Positions 52,883 through 62,838 are shown, numbered from the stretch's first letter. The stretch is DNA of 64,000 nt from JAGQVA01 sp033764335 (GCA_033764335.1 JANRJC010000017.1:248001-312000), one strand, 5' to 3'. Numbers and translations: made by a program. The notes: generated by a model not told the origin, from the letters alone.

Positions 52883-55647
52883 TCGAGTTGTAAAGCAGTG
52901 TTTACAGCCCTCAGTTCCAGCGTATGAGGGCCAGGAGCCAGATTGTTGAATATCACTTTTTTACCCCCACAGGCCTCCGTCCATTCCCATTGGCGAGAAT
53001 TGACACAGGTAAATTCACCCGCCGGTTTTCCGTCGAGGAAAACCCTTACGCCGGTGGGTTTACCGTCTGCCGAACGTAGCCGGAGGCGAAGGTAGAGGCT
53101 TTGTTGCTCCGTTGTTCGCGGTTCAAATACATATTCGGCGCAGCCTTTTCCAGAAGTCGGCGTCCAATAACTCGTAAAAGAAGCATAATCACCGTCAATG
53201 GAAGAAGCGGTTTCTGTGCGAACTTCGCCACTTTTTGTTTTGTCAAAAACTTCTGCCTCAAACAAAAAGTTTTTTGACCACAGGGCAGGATGCCCTGCTT
53301 CGTGCCAGGTATCGAGTTGGTAAAAAACAGGGGTTCCGGCAACGGTCTTATCATAGACATATACACTGCCCTGTCGCCTTACTTCAAACTGAAGTTTTTG
53401 CCCGTCCAGTTCAATAACCGCCGTTTTTTTGTCTTCCACATTTCCTTTGAAGTTGCTATTGGGGTTGATATTACCCGCGATGATATAGAGGGGTTTTGTG
53501 TCGTGTTTTCGCACCGTAACGAGAATCCTCGGGTCTCCCGCCCAATGGCGAATGATCGGAACCCCTTCGGTGTTTTTAAGGACATTGCCGTTTCGGAGCA
53601 CGTCTTCATACCGGCTGGTAACAGCCTGTGCATAGACGGGCATTACTGCCTGCCAGGCATAATTTCGGGGATGAGCAAGGTTGGGCCATTGGGATTCATT
53701 AAAAAACCCGGTATAGAAAAATTCTGCGCCTACTACACCGAGGTTTTTAAGCAGCCCCAACCATTGCGAAGGACGGATATTTTCTTCCGGGTCTTTGCCC
53801 CAACCCGCCGCAACAAAAGGAGAAAACAGCCGGTCTCCTGCGGCAATTTCTCGCTCCCGGCAAATCCGAATCCAATCCCAGCCGCGCCAGGGGCCTGCCC
53901 ATTTTTCCCAGTTTCGCGGCCAGCGAGGGTAAAAGTCGGGAGTGGAATAATATTGCCCGTTAATCGGTGTAGCCACTTTGCGGGCTTCGGTCCATTCAAA
54001 ACGGTCGAGGTTATACGGCCCGGCATCCACCCCATACCAGGAGAAGGTCGTATTTTTTAAGGGGGGCAATGACAGAAACTGCGAAGAATAGGCTTTCCGA
54101 AAACGGGTTACCTGCCGCGATTGATATTGATCCCAGTCGGTAATTCCCGAGGTTTTTTTATGAGCGACCACGGAGGGAATTTTTTCCAATATGGCGTTGT
54201 CGTACGGCAACGGGGGTACTTCTCCATTTTCATTGATAAAATCCACCGGACGGGTGAGGTGTTTGAGGATACGTTCCAGGTATAAACGCTGAACCTGTCC
54301 GTCGCGGGCGAATAGTTCGTCCGGCGCCGCCGGGCTAATTTGGGTTTCCTTTTGGGTAGGTTTTCCGGCTCTGTCCAGTGCATTTCCTTTTTCGTCGCGA
54401 AGGAGATACGGAGGGGGAAGGTTTTTTCTTCGCACAAAAGCATCGGGTTCTTTTTCTCCGATGTCTATCATTCGTACCTGGGGCCAAAGAGTTGTGATGG
54501 AAAAAGGAATCTCCGGATGTTCATTAGCCAGCTTAATCCAGGCAGCCTCATAAGCCACGGGATTGGTAAGATTTGATTCACGGGAAGCACCCAGCGTATT
54601 CTGAAGCACGATCATATAATTCCAGTGCATCGCCAGTTCCTCCTGAATCGCTACCGAATTAGCGCAAGACTGGGCCTGGCTGATTCCGGGAAAATTTCCT
54701 TCGGCAAAATAGGTCATTCCCATCCAGTTGAAATTACGCCGAAGGCCGTGGCCGGGGCTAAACCTCGGTGCAACAAAGGAGCGCAACTGATCAATAGGGC
54801 TTATTTTTACTTCGGGATGTCCCGGTGCATATTCGCGGATGTCAACGGCGAGTTTTTTTTCCTGCGGGCGGGGAATGGCCACATTGCGATCATTTTGAAA
54901 AGAATAAGATTTCCCGCTGCGGCATTCGTCGTAATGTTTGCGATGAAGAGTGGAGGGGATAAACTGGTTATAAATGGCTACTTCGTCGAGATCACCCACA
55001 AAATACTGGCGTGCATCATCCCCCCGGTCGCTAAAAAAAATCTGCTTATAACATTGAACACTTCGGCAAATCGTTCCCCGCTGTGCCACAAAGGTTGAAA
55101 AACCTTCCGGCATTTCGCCATCCACCCATACTTCTTTCGCCCCGCTTCCTGCATGGTACTTAAAAACCATGTGATGCCATTTCCCATCCGTATAATACCC
55201 CAGCGAAAAGGGGCCGGAACCGTTGAGGGGAATTTTGAGGTTATCGTTAAACACTTCACCCGAAGCTGTTTTGACCCAGGTATTAAACCAAATTTCGGAG
55301 GCATTCATAAAGAGAAACAGCCCGTTGTCCTGTGTCCAGAAAAAACGCCAGGAGGGGTTCATTTCTCCTTTTCGAAGGCGAAAGAGAAATTCAATTGAAA
55401 TCGCCTGGTCAAAATCCACCATTGCCGACATCTGCCGGGATTTGTCTGCTCCCAGTGAGAGATATTTGCCGGCCACAGGCTCCCGACTGCCTATCGTCAT
55501 TCCGGGGTCAGCCTGCCACCGGGCTTTGCCCGTTTTTCCGGCTTCCCATTCGGGCGATTCAAAATCCCAATAGGCAACCGGGCGGATTTCCTGCGCCTGA
55601 AGCGAAAACATGACCAACAGAAAAAACAGCGAAATAATGAGTTTCAT
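52843..55647 (-). CDS. Secreted LamG-domain carbohydrate-active protein, unassigned
   Basis: A 934-residue secreted protein (signal MKLIISLFFLLVMFSLQAQ at ATG 55647; the longer frame is rejected). An N-terminal LamG/concanavalin-like domain (about 30-240; YWDFESPEWE, FFWTQDNGLFLFMNASEIWFN, GKWHHMVFKYHAG) is followed by a central 450-residue barrel-like region that I do not recognise (NFNWMGMTYFAEGNFPG, VDFINENGEVPPLP, FSWYGVDAGPYNLDRFEW, GPWRGWDWIRICREREIAAG). The C-terminal 130 residues look like a CBM6/35-type module. The Glu of NENGE is a candidate acid. It follows GH15 by ten bases. Its 3' end overlaps the CoA transferase by 40 bases. Function unknown; a glycosidase is likely. Confidence 0.75.
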   Translation of the reverse strand: MKLIISLFFLLVMFSLQAQEIRPVAYWDFESPEWEAGKTGKARWQADPGMTIGSREPVAGKYLSLGADKSRQMSAMVDFDQAISIEFLFRLRKGEMNPSWRFFWTQDNGLFLFMNASEIWFNTWVKTASGEVFNDNLKIPLNGSGPFSLGYYTDGKWHHMVFKYHAGSGAKEVWVDGEMPEGFSTFVAQRGTICRSVQCYKQIFFSDRGDDARQYFVGDLDEVAIYNQFIPSTLHRKHYDECRSGKSYSFQNDRNVAIPRPQEKKLAVDIREYAPGHPEVKISPIDQLRSFVAPRFSPGHGLRRNFNWMGMTYFAEGNFPGISQAQSCANSVAIQEELAMHWNYMIVLQNTLGASRESNLTNPVAYEAAWIKLANEHPEIPFSITTLWPQVRMIDIGEKEPDAFVRRKNLPPPYLLRDEKGNALDRAGKPTQKETQISPAAPDELFARDGQVQRLYLERILKHLTRPVDFINENGEVPPLPYDNAILEKIPSVVAHKKTSGITDWDQYQSRQVTRFRKAYSSQFLSLPPLKNTTFSWYGVDAGPYNLDRFEWTEARKVATPINGQYYSTPDFYPRWPRNWEKWAGPWRGWDWIRICREREIAAGDRLFSPFVAAGWGKDPEENIRPSQWLGLLKNLGVVGAEFFYTGFFNESQWPNLAHPRNYAWQAVMPVYAQAVTSRYEDVLRNGNVLKNTEGVPIIRHWAGDPRILVTVRKHDTKPLYIIAGNINPNSNFKGNVEDKKTAVIELDGQKLQFEVRRQGSVYVYDKTVAGTPVFYQLDTWHEAGHPALWSKNFLFEAEVFDKTKSGEVRTETASSIDGDYASFTSYWTPTSGKGCAEYVFEPRTTEQQSLYLRLRLRSADGKPTGVRVFLDGKPAGEFTCVNSRQWEWTEACGGKKVIFNNLAPGPHTLELRAVNTALQLDQLELRASASSSE

Positions 55648-55657
55648 GGAAAATAGA

Positions 55658-57448
55658 TTATAAAAAAGGCTGCGTATCCAGTCGTTTGGAAATCGCAAAA
55701 GCCGCGTTTACCAGTCCGACGTGGCTGTATGCCTGAGGAAAATTCCCCCATTGGCTTCCTGCAGCAGCGTCCACGTCTTCGCTCAGGAGTCCCAGATGGT
55801 TGGAATACTTCACCAGTCTTTCAAAAATTTCGATTGCCTCATCGAGTCTGTCCACGCAGGCAAGTGCTTCCACATACCAAAACGCACAAATCAGAAACGT
55901 AGTCTCTGGCTCACCGAAATCGTCGGCATGTTTATAGCGATAAAATAACCCTTCTTTTGTTTTAAGCTCTTTTTCCAATGCCTCCACATGCCAGCGTGCG
56001 CGGTCGCTTTCGGGGTTGAGGTAATTCATCGTCACCAGTTGCAAAAGGCTGGCATCAAGGTTTTTGGTGCCGATAGCCTGAGTATAAACCGCCCGGTCGG
56101 CGTCAAAACAATTTTCGAGTTGTTCGGAAGCAGTTTTGATCAGCCGCTCTGCCAGAGACTTCATTTCGGGGTCATTAAAATGTTTGGCAATTTTCAACGC
56201 AGCATGACTGCCCGCCCAGTGAAAGAGATAGGTGTAAGCATGCAACTGTGACTTGTTGCGGAACTCCCACAATCCTGCGTCCGGCTCAAACATAGTGGCT
56301 TCTACCTGGCGAAGGATTCGCATAATCAAGGGTAAAAGGTGGGTTTTATCTTCCTGCACCAAACGTTTATCCACAAACAAAGGAAGGAGGGAAACGAGCA
56401 CCTGGCCATACACATCGTTCTGGATGTGTTCATAGGCCTGATTGCCGACGCGGACAGGCGTATTGTTTTCGTATCCTTTCAGCGGAAGGATTTTTTCGAT
56501 GAGTTTATCATCGCCGGTGATCGAATACAGGGGCTGAAACCGGTCTTTTTCGCCGAGATTCAATGCGATATTTTCGATATAGTGGGCGTATTGTTCCAAT
56601 TCGGTAAAATGCCCCAGGTTGGTAAGTGCTTTGAGTGTATAATGGGTATCGCGAATCCAGCAATAACGGTAATCCCAGTTACGGGTACTGCCGGGGGCTT
56701 CGGGCAAACTGGTGGTCGTAGCCGCGATAATGGCGCCGGTATCCTGAAACTGGTGAAGTTTCAAGGCGAGAGCCGACCGGATCACCCTTTCCTGGTGAAA
56801 CTGTCCGATGGAAGTGCGTTTTACCCAACTCTGCCAGTAGAGTTTCGTTTTCTGGTAAAAGGTTTCAAGGGTAGTCTCCAGTTCTGCTTCGAGCGGAATT
56901 CCCCAGGTGAGGGCCAGGTGTTTATTTTCATTCAGGATGAATGCTTTTTCTTCCGCAATATAATTCAGCGCAATATTAGTAGTGAGACGCACCTGGCGCT
57001 CCAGCCCCATAAACCGAAGGTGGCTGCTGCCAAATAAGAGTTCGGGTATCACTTCGCCATATTCTCCCCGAGGACGGCACACTACACGGATGCGGGGTGT
57101 ACCTTCAATAGGAACCACCCTTCTGCCGAGGAGCAGGGGTTTGTAATAACGTTCATACTGAAAAAACCTCGGGGCAAAGTCCACTACTTTAAACTTCCCG
57201 TCCACACAATCAAACTCTGTCACCAGAATATTGGTATTGTCAATATAATATTGGCGGGAAGTGTAGTTTTCCGTTGCAGGTTTTACGGAAAACTCGCCGC
57301 CTTTTTCATCGTCCAGTAATCCACCGAATAAAAAACTGCTGTCAAATTTTGGCCAGCAAAGCCATCCGATATTTGCTTCCGTATCCACAAGGGCGAGGTA
57401 GGCACAATTGCCGATTAATCCGTAATTGTAGGTGTGTTTTTTTGACAT
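55658..57448 (-). CDS. GH15-family glucoamylase/trehalase-like protein
   Basis: A 596-residue cytosolic-looking enzyme (ATG 57448, not the longer 57475 frame). N-terminal beta-sandwich start: YNYGLIGNCAYLALVDTEANIGWLCWPKFDS. The (alpha/alpha)6 barrel follows from about residue 230, with STRNWDYRYCWIRDTHYTLKAL, AGLWEFRNKSQLHAYTYLFHWAG (first catalytic Glu in GLWE) and QWGNFPQAYSHVGLVNA near the C-terminus. The group includes glucoamylases and acid trehalases, so it may hydrolyse trehalose or alpha-glucans. It starts 13 bases after dxr and precedes the LamG protein by ten bases, so one transcript is likely. Substrate unproven. Confidence 0.9.
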   Translation of the reverse strand: MSKKHTYNYGLIGNCAYLALVDTEANIGWLCWPKFDSSFLFGGLLDDEKGGEFSVKPATENYTSRQYYIDNTNILVTEFDCVDGKFKVVDFAPRFFQYERYYKPLLLGRRVVPIEGTPRIRVVCRPRGEYGEVIPELLFGSSHLRFMGLERQVRLTTNIALNYIAEEKAFILNENKHLALTWGIPLEAELETTLETFYQKTKLYWQSWVKRTSIGQFHQERVIRSALALKLHQFQDTGAIIAATTTSLPEAPGSTRNWDYRYCWIRDTHYTLKALTNLGHFTELEQYAHYIENIALNLGEKDRFQPLYSITGDDKLIEKILPLKGYENNTPVRVGNQAYEHIQNDVYGQVLVSLLPLFVDKRLVQEDKTHLLPLIMRILRQVEATMFEPDAGLWEFRNKSQLHAYTYLFHWAGSHAALKIAKHFNDPEMKSLAERLIKTASEQLENCFDADRAVYTQAIGTKNLDASLLQLVTMNYLNPESDRARWHVEALEKELKTKEGLFYRYKHADDFGEPETTFLICAFWYVEALACVDRLDEAIEIFERLVKYSNHLGLLSEDVDAAAGSQWGNFPQAYSHVGLVNAAFAISKRLDTQPFL

Positions 57449-57461
57449 AAAAAATTTTCGA

Positions 57462-58625
57462 TTATTTCGTTTCAAACTGTTGGTTTACCCATTTTCTCGC
57501 AGCCGCATCGGAGGCAAGAAGATCAGAAAGGCTGGGATTTGCCACAAAATCAGCACACTCCAGGGCAGCCTCATTCAAATCCGCGATACGGGTAAAGGAG
57601 ATTCGGTTTTCCCTAAAAAGCCGATTAGTTTCTTCATTGGCTGCATTCAAAAGGCAGGGGGCATTTCCGCCTTTTTCCAAAACCTGAAAAGCCAGTGCCA
57701 GGTTTTTAAAGACTTTTGTATCCACGGTTTCAAAAGTAAATGCGGGATAATTGGCAAACTGAAACCTCGGGAAGGGATTTTTGAGTCTCTGGGGGTAGGC
57801 AAGCGCGTACTGAATGGGAAGACGCATGTCGGGCAGGCCCATTTGCGCTTTGATGCTGCCATCCTCAAATTGTACCATTGAGTGGATGATGGACTGAGGG
57901 TGAACCACCACCTCAATTTGTTCGACGGTGAGATTAAACAGCCAGCGGGCTTCAATCACTTCGAGGCCCTTATTCATCATTGAAGCAGAATCAATGGTGA
58001 TTTTCGCGCCCATATCCCAGTTGGGGTGTTTGAGTGCCTGAGCGGGTGTTACTTGTTGGAGTTTTTCGTAAGAATAACCACGAAACGGGCCACCCGAAGC
58101 CGTCAGAAGGATTTTTTCTACCGGATTGCCCGCTTCCCCGGCGAGGCATTGGAACAAAGCCGAGTGTTCACTGTCCACGGGAATGATTTCGACCCCGTGT
58201 TTTGCGGCGAGTGCGGTTATCATTTCCCCGGCTACAACCAGGGTTTCTTTATTTGCCAGCGCAATGGGTTTTCCGCTTTGAATCGCCCGTATGGTAGGGC
58301 GCAGCCCGGCAAACCCCACACAGGCAGTAAGCACCATGTCTATGGACTCCAGCGTCATTATGTCTGCCAGAGCCTCATCTCCGGCGTGAATATTTATGCC
58401 TGTACCGGCCAGTGCTTCTTTAAGTGTCGGATAATGTTTGGGGTCGCCAATCACCACATGGGAGGGGCGAAAAGTTTTTGCCTGCCGGATCAGTAAATCC
58501 ACATTGGAATGGGCGGTAAGCACCTCTGCCGCAAACCGATCCGGAAAACGGCTGATTACGTCCAGTGCCTGTGTGCCAATCGAACCGGTAGAACCCAGAA
58601 TGGCGATATTGCGGGGAGAAAACAT
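57462..58625 (-). CDS. dxr: 1-deoxy-D-xylulose 5-phosphate reductoisomerase
   Basis: A 387-residue NADPH-dependent enzyme, second step of the MEP isoprenoid pathway (also known as ispC). NADPH loop GSTGSIGTQALDVI at 11-24; substrate and metal region IPVDSEHSALFQCLAG, ILLTASGGPFRGYS, MGAKITIDSASMMNKGLEVIEARWLF. Length is normal. It heads a run with GH15 and the LamG protein, 13 bases between dxr and GH15, although the products are unrelated in function. ATG overlaps no other gene. Confidence 0.98.
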   Translation of the reverse strand: MFSPRNIAILGSTGSIGTQALDVISRFPDRFAAEVLTAHSNVDLLIRQAKTFRPSHVVIGDPKHYPTLKEALAGTGINIHAGDEALADIMTLESIDMVLTACVGFAGLRPTIRAIQSGKPIALANKETLVVAGEMITALAAKHGVEIIPVDSEHSALFQCLAGEAGNPVEKILLTASGGPFRGYSYEKLQQVTPAQALKHPNWDMGAKITIDSASMMNKGLEVIEARWLFNLTVEQIEVVVHPQSIIHSMVQFEDGSIKAQMGLPDMRLPIQYALAYPQRLKNPFPRFQFANYPAFTFETVDTKVFKNLALAFQVLEKGGNAPCLLNAANEETNRLFRENRISFTRIADLNEAALECADFVANPSLSDLLASDAAARKWVNQQFETK

Positions 58626-58683
58626 GCAGGAGATTCAGGTTATTCGTACAAACGGGCAATTTACTTTTTTCTCCCGGTAAAAG

Positions 58684-59115
58684 TTATGCTTTTTTCCGCT
58701 TTTGCTGGCGGGAAAACTTCTGGTTTTCATACCATTCGTCGGTGATTTCCATTGCGGCCTCCACCAACTGAATAATGTCCTCCGGGGGACCGTCGGATTG
58801 CGAACCGTAAACAAACTCAAAGCCGGTATTTACCTCCGGCCCCTCCAATGCGAGGGTGAGATTACACACATCTCCCTGAGGGTCGGGGAAGGTATAACGC
58901 CCAGCCATAGTCAGAATATCTTCGGGTAAAAGTTCCAGCCAATCGTCTAAAAGTGGTTCGTCAGAATTTCCCATAAACATATTGGCGGCATCTTCGGGAG
59001 AGCCATCTCCGGCGCGGTTAACCGCGCCGGATTTGCTCAGCATGATGTACAAAAGTTGTTGCTGGTTTACTTCCAGCCTTATAAATATCTTTTCGATCTG
59101 AGGCAGTTGCTCCAT
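58684..59115 (-). CDS. Hypothetical acidic protein, 143 residues
   Basis: Acidic cytosolic-looking protein with no signal peptide and no recognised family. It begins MEQLPQIEKIFIRLEVNQQQ, has alternating strands and helices, and ends with the basic segment SRQQKRKKA. It follows the DAHP synthase gene by one base on the same strand, so is cotranscribed with it, but no role in aromatic synthesis can be claimed. Confidence 0.7.
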   Translation of the reverse strand: MEQLPQIEKIFIRLEVNQQQLLYIMLSKSGAVNRAGDGSPEDAANMFMGNSDEPLLDDWLELLPEDILTMAGRYTFPDPQGDVCNLTLALEGPEVNTGFEFVYGSQSDGPPEDIIQLVEAAMEITDEWYENQKFSRQQKRKKA

Positions 59116-59116
59116 C

Positions 59117-60136
59117 TCAAATTTGAAAATCAGCTTTAACCAGTTTACGCATTGCCCGTGCCTTGCGCACCAGTTCGGCAGATTCGTAAAAATTCAGCGT
59201 CTGCTGACCGTCGGAAGCCGCTTTTTCGGGTACGGGATGGATTTCATATATCACCCCGTCGGCTCCTGCCATCATCGCAGCCAGAGCTACCGGCTCGACA
59301 AAATTGCGGATACCAATCCCGTGAGAGGGGTCGGCAATCACCGGGAGATGGGTTTTTTCTTTCAGGATAGCAATAGCATTAATGTCCATGATGTTGCGGT
59401 AGGCATTTTCGTAGTTGCGTATTCCGCGCTCACAGAGCATGATTTTTTCATTTCCTCCGGAATAAATATACTCCGCAGAATGAAGCAATTCTTCAATGGT
59501 TCCGGAAATACCACGTTTCAACAGTACGGGTTTGTCCACCTCTCCCAGGGCATCAAGGAGGTTGTAGTTTTGGGTATTGCGGGCGCCCACCTGAAAGACA
59601 TCCACATATTCCAACATCGCCTCAATCTGGGAAGACTGCATCACTTCGGTGATGATTTTTATTCCGTATTCGCGGGCAACGGCAGACCACATACGAAGCC
59701 CGTCAATGCCCAGACCGCGAAAAGAATACGGAGAACTGCGCGGTTTGTAAACGCCACCCCGCATAATTTTAATGCCCTGCTCCACCAGGTGTTCGATAAT
59801 TTCCCGAATCTGCTCTTCATTTTCAATAGAACAGGGACCGGCCATCATGGTAAAACTACCTTCTTTAATGATTACCCCATCGCCGAGATCTATGGCCGTA
59901 GGTTCCACTTTCCAGGTGCGGGAAACAAGTTTGTAGTCATCCTTAATCCGATGAATGTCCCGGACACCGGGAAGAGTGCCGATCCGGCGCGGATCTATTT
60001 CCTTTTTGCCAACGGCCACAAGATAATGGCCACCCTGCGTTTTGACTTCGCGGGATTTATAGCCGATTTGTTTCACTTCTTCTGCAATGGCTTTTTGCGC
60101 TTCCGCAGAGATATTCGTGTCTAAATGAATAATCAT
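59117..60136 (-). CDS. aroF: 3-deoxy-7-phosphoheptulonate (DAHP) synthase
   Basis: A 339-residue DAHP synthase, first step of the shikimate pathway (PEP plus erythrose-4-P). It is the type I-beta form: an N-terminal ferredoxin-like domain of about 75 residues (YLVAVGKKEIDPRRIGTLPG) precedes the barrel. Motifs: MMAGPCSIENEEQI, GGVYKPRSSPYSFRGLG, ITEVM, QVGARNTQNYNLL, KPVLLKRGISGTIEE, CERGIR, PVIADPSHGIG and GADGVIYEIHPVP. The extra N-terminal domain usually gives feedback control by an aromatic amino acid. Placed 40 bases after trpA, so tryptophan-operon control would include it. Confidence 0.96.
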   Translation of the reverse strand: MIIHLDTNISAEAQKAIAEEVKQIGYKSREVKTQGGHYLVAVGKKEIDPRRIGTLPGVRDIHRIKDDYKLVSRTWKVEPTAIDLGDGVIIKEGSFTMMAGPCSIENEEQIREIIEHLVEQGIKIMRGGVYKPRSSPYSFRGLGIDGLRMWSAVAREYGIKIITEVMQSSQIEAMLEYVDVFQVGARNTQNYNLLDALGEVDKPVLLKRGISGTIEELLHSAEYIYSGGNEKIMLCERGIRNYENAYRNIMDINAIAILKEKTHLPVIADPSHGIGIRNFVEPVALAAMMAGADGVIYEIHPVPEKAASDGQQTLNFYESAELVRKARAMRKLVKADFQI

Positions 60137-60176
60137 AATAATTCTTCGGTTGGTTTAACTGATAATTGGGGGTTAT

Positions 60177-60983
60177 TCAGAATGAGGAAGAAAAAATTTT
60201 TGAATCGGTTCCAGTGCGGATTTTATGGATAAAAGAACGGATTACGTTTTCATCGGCGCCCGAAGAAATCGCTTTAATAAAGGCACTGCCTATAATTGCG
60301 CCGGCGTTGTAATCGGCAGCTTTGCGAAAACTTTCAGGGCCGGAGATGCCAAATCCTACCAGTGTAGGGTTTTGGAGTTTCATCGCGGTTATTCTTTCAA
60401 AATAGGTCAACTGCGCCGGGCCAAAACCATCGGTTTTGCCGGTGGTACTGTCGGTGGACACGACGTAGATAAACCCTTTGGTTTCTGCATCAATTCTCCG
60501 GATGCGAGCCTCACTTGTCTGTGGGGTAATCAGAAGAATATTTGACAGATTACAGGATTCAAATAAAGAACGATAGTTTTCGAGGTATTCATCGAGAGGA
60601 AGATCGGGAAGAATAACTCCGTCAATCCCTATTTCGGCAGCTTTGTGGCAGAATTTTTCCACCCCAAACTGCAAAACCGGATTTATATACCCCATAAGCA
60701 GAAGGGGAATGTCCACAGACTCCCGGATGTCTTTTAACTGATCAAAAATCAGCGACAACGAAATGCCGTTTTCCAATGCCTGCTGGTTACTTTGCTGAAT
60801 GGTGGGGCCATCGGCGACCGGATCGGAAAAAGGAATTCCGATTTCGATCATGTCCACACCGGCATCGGCGAGATGTCGGATCAGCGGCGCGGTATCTTCG
60901 AGCCGGGGATAACCTGCGGTGAGGTAAATAGACAATATATCCCCGCTTTTTTCCTGGAAAAGTCGCGTGATGCGATTGTTCAT
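60177..60983 (-). CDS. trpA: Tryptophan synthase alpha chain
   Basis: A 268-residue TIM barrel that cleaves indole-3-glycerol phosphate to indole, which is channelled to TrpB. Features: IYLTAGYPRLEDTAPLI, DMIEIGIPFSDPVADGPTIQQ (catalytic Glu), GVILPDLPLDEYLEN (catalytic Asp), FIYVVSTDSTTGKT and PTLVGFGISGPESF. Its start overlaps the trpB stop by four bases. Standard length and complete. Confidence 0.98.
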   Translation of the reverse strand: MNNRITRLFQEKSGDILSIYLTAGYPRLEDTAPLIRHLADAGVDMIEIGIPFSDPVADGPTIQQSNQQALENGISLSLIFDQLKDIRESVDIPLLLMGYINPVLQFGVEKFCHKAAEIGIDGVILPDLPLDEYLENYRSLFESCNLSNILLITPQTSEARIRRIDAETKGFIYVVSTDSTTGKTDGFGPAQLTYFERITAMKLQNPTLVGFGISGPESFRKAADYNAGAIIGSAFIKAISSGADENVIRSFIHKIRTGTDSKIFSSSF

Positions 60984-62188
60984 TCTACTTCAGGTTGAAA
61001 ATTCATATACGTTGTCAGATCCTTATCCCCGCGTCCGGAGAGGTTGATTACCACTACTTCATCGGGTGAAAAGGTCATTTTTTCCAAAGCAGCGAGGGCA
61101 TGTGCCGACTCAAGTGCAGGAATAATGCCTTCCATTCTGCTGAGTAAATAGCCTGCTGTCACCGCTTCCTGATCGGTTATGTACTGAAATTCCGCTCGAC
61201 CGGAAGAATACAAGTGGGCATGAACAGGGCCAATTCCCGGATAATCCAGTCCTGCCGAAATGGAATGCGGTTCCACCACCTGACCATCCGGGGTTTGCAT
61301 CAGGAGCGTTTTACTTCCATGCAAAACCCCCGGTTTTCCCAGGTAGGTTGTTGCCGCCGAAAGTCCGGAACTAAGTCCATGCCCGGCAGCTTCTACCGCT
61401 ACGAGGCGAACGGAGGGTTCATCCAGAAAGTGATAAAAGGCTCCCATCGCATTACTCCCACCGCCTACACAGGCCATCACGATATCGGGCAATGGGTTGC
61501 CCGTTTTTTCGGTCAGTTGAATGCGAATTTCCTCGCTGATCACCGACTGAAAACGAGCGACCATATCGGGATAAGGATGCGGTCCGACGACAGAGCCAAT
61601 GATGTAATGTGTGTCGCGGGGATGATTGATCCAATGGCGCATGGCTTCGTTGGTAGCGTCTTTGAGGGTTTGACTGCCGCTCGTTGCCGGTATTACTTCG
61701 GCTCCGAGCATTTTCATGCGCTGGACATTGGGTTTTTGCCGCTCGATGTCCACCGCACCCATATAGACAATACACTCCATGCCCATGAGAGCACATACCG
61801 TAGCCGTTGCCACGCCGTGCTGACCTGCACCGGTTTCGGCAATGATTTTTTGTTTGCCCAGCCTGCGTGCCAGCAGGATTTGGCCCAGGGTATTGTTGAT
61901 TTTATGCGCCCCCGTATGGTTCAGATCTTCCCTTTTTAGAAAAATCCGCGAGCCATAACGTTTCGACAGCCGCTGTGCTTCATACAATGGAGAGGGTCTG
62001 CCGACATAATCCTTAAGCAAAGCATAAAACTCCTCCTGAAAGGAAGGTTCTGCGATGATGTCCAGATATTTTTCCCGAAGTTCTTCCACATTGGGAAAAA
62101 GCATTTCAGGAATGAATGCGCCACCGTACTCACCGTAATAACCACGGGCATCTGCCTGATAACGGCTGGAGGTTTTTACCTTGTCCAT
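60980..62188 (-). CDS. trpB: Tryptophan synthase beta chain
   Basis: A 402-residue PLP enzyme joining indole and serine. GYYGEYGGAFIPEML start, PLYEAQRLSKRYGSRIFLKREDLNHTGAHKINNTLGQ (PLP Lys in HTGAHKINN), AETGAGQHGVATA, VGGGSNAMGAFYHFLDEP, and a GLDYPGIGPVHAHL segment. Type TrpB1. Follows trpF by 21 bases and overlaps trpA. Confidence 0.98.
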   Translation of the reverse strand: MDKVKTSSRYQADARGYYGEYGGAFIPEMLFPNVEELREKYLDIIAEPSFQEEFYALLKDYVGRPSPLYEAQRLSKRYGSRIFLKREDLNHTGAHKINNTLGQILLARRLGKQKIIAETGAGQHGVATATVCALMGMECIVYMGAVDIERQKPNVQRMKMLGAEVIPATSGSQTLKDATNEAMRHWINHPRDTHYIIGSVVGPHPYPDMVARFQSVISEEIRIQLTEKTGNPLPDIVMACVGGGSNAMGAFYHFLDEPSVRLVAVEAAGHGLSSGLSAATTYLGKPGVLHGSKTLLMQTPDGQVVEPHSISAGLDYPGIGPVHAHLYSSGRAEFQYITDQEAVTAGYLLSRMEGIIPALESAHALAALEKMTFSPDEVVVINLSGRGDKDLTTYMNFQPEVE

Positions 62189-62209
62189 GTCTGTCGGTTT
62201 GATAATTGA

Positions 62210-62833
62210 TTAAACATGGGAAATTTCGGTTTTCAGCTTTTTTATTTTTTCCGGGTCTTTTTCTCCTGGCCGTACCTCAAATCGGCTGTTGATGTCCAAA
62301 GCGAAAAAATGCGGATGCGAAAACCGGCATATAGCAGGGATTTCTTCCGGGCCAATTCCTCCACTGAGAAAAAAAGGAATGTTAAGATCATAGTCCGACA
62401 GAATATCCCAGTCAAAAGTCACTCCGTTGCCTCCGGGTTTTTTTCCTTTGGTATCAAAGAGAAAATAATCCACCACTGATTGATAAGGTAAAAGCTGCGA
62501 AAAGTCCATTTCTTCTCCTACCGAAAAAACCTTTATTACCTCCAGGCCGGAACGGCGGAGGGAAAGGCAGGTTTCCGGAGACTCATTTCCGTGGAGCTGA
62601 ACCATATCCAGGCCAAAACTTTCGACTTTTTCTTCCATAAAAGCCTTGTCTGCATTGACAAAAACGCCCACTTTTTTTACAGAATCAATAAAGCGTACAA
62701 ATTCCGGTCGCAGAGAGTCTCCGACATTTCGGGGAGATTTTTCGTAAAAAATAAACCCCAGGAAATCCGGTTCCAGCCCTAGTATCAATTCAATATTCGG
62801 GCGAAATTTCATCCCGCAGACCTTTAGCTTCAT
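62210..62833 (-). CDS. trpF: Phosphoribosylanthranilate isomerase
   Basis: A 207-residue TIM barrel performing the Amadori rearrangement of PRA. MKLKVCGMKFRPNIE with the catalytic Cys (KVCGM), FLGFIFYEKSPRNV, VGVFVNA, VQLHGNESPE, and DINSRFEVRPGEKD; the catalytic Asp lies in YFLFDTKGKKPGG. Stand-alone, not fused to trpC. Five bases after trpC. Confidence 0.97.
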   Translation of the reverse strand: MKLKVCGMKFRPNIELILGLEPDFLGFIFYEKSPRNVGDSLRPEFVRFIDSVKKVGVFVNADKAFMEEKVESFGLDMVQLHGNESPETCLSLRRSGLEVIKVFSVGEEMDFSQLLPYQSVVDYFLFDTKGKKPGGNGVTFDWDILSDYDLNIPFFLSGGIGPEEIPAICRFSHPHFFALDINSRFEVRPGEKDPEKIKKLKTEISHV

Positions 62834-62838
62834 TTTTT

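Noticed and set aside
59123..60124. 333-residue open frame on the plus strand
   Set aside because: Antisense of the DAHP synthase gene; no recognisable motif.
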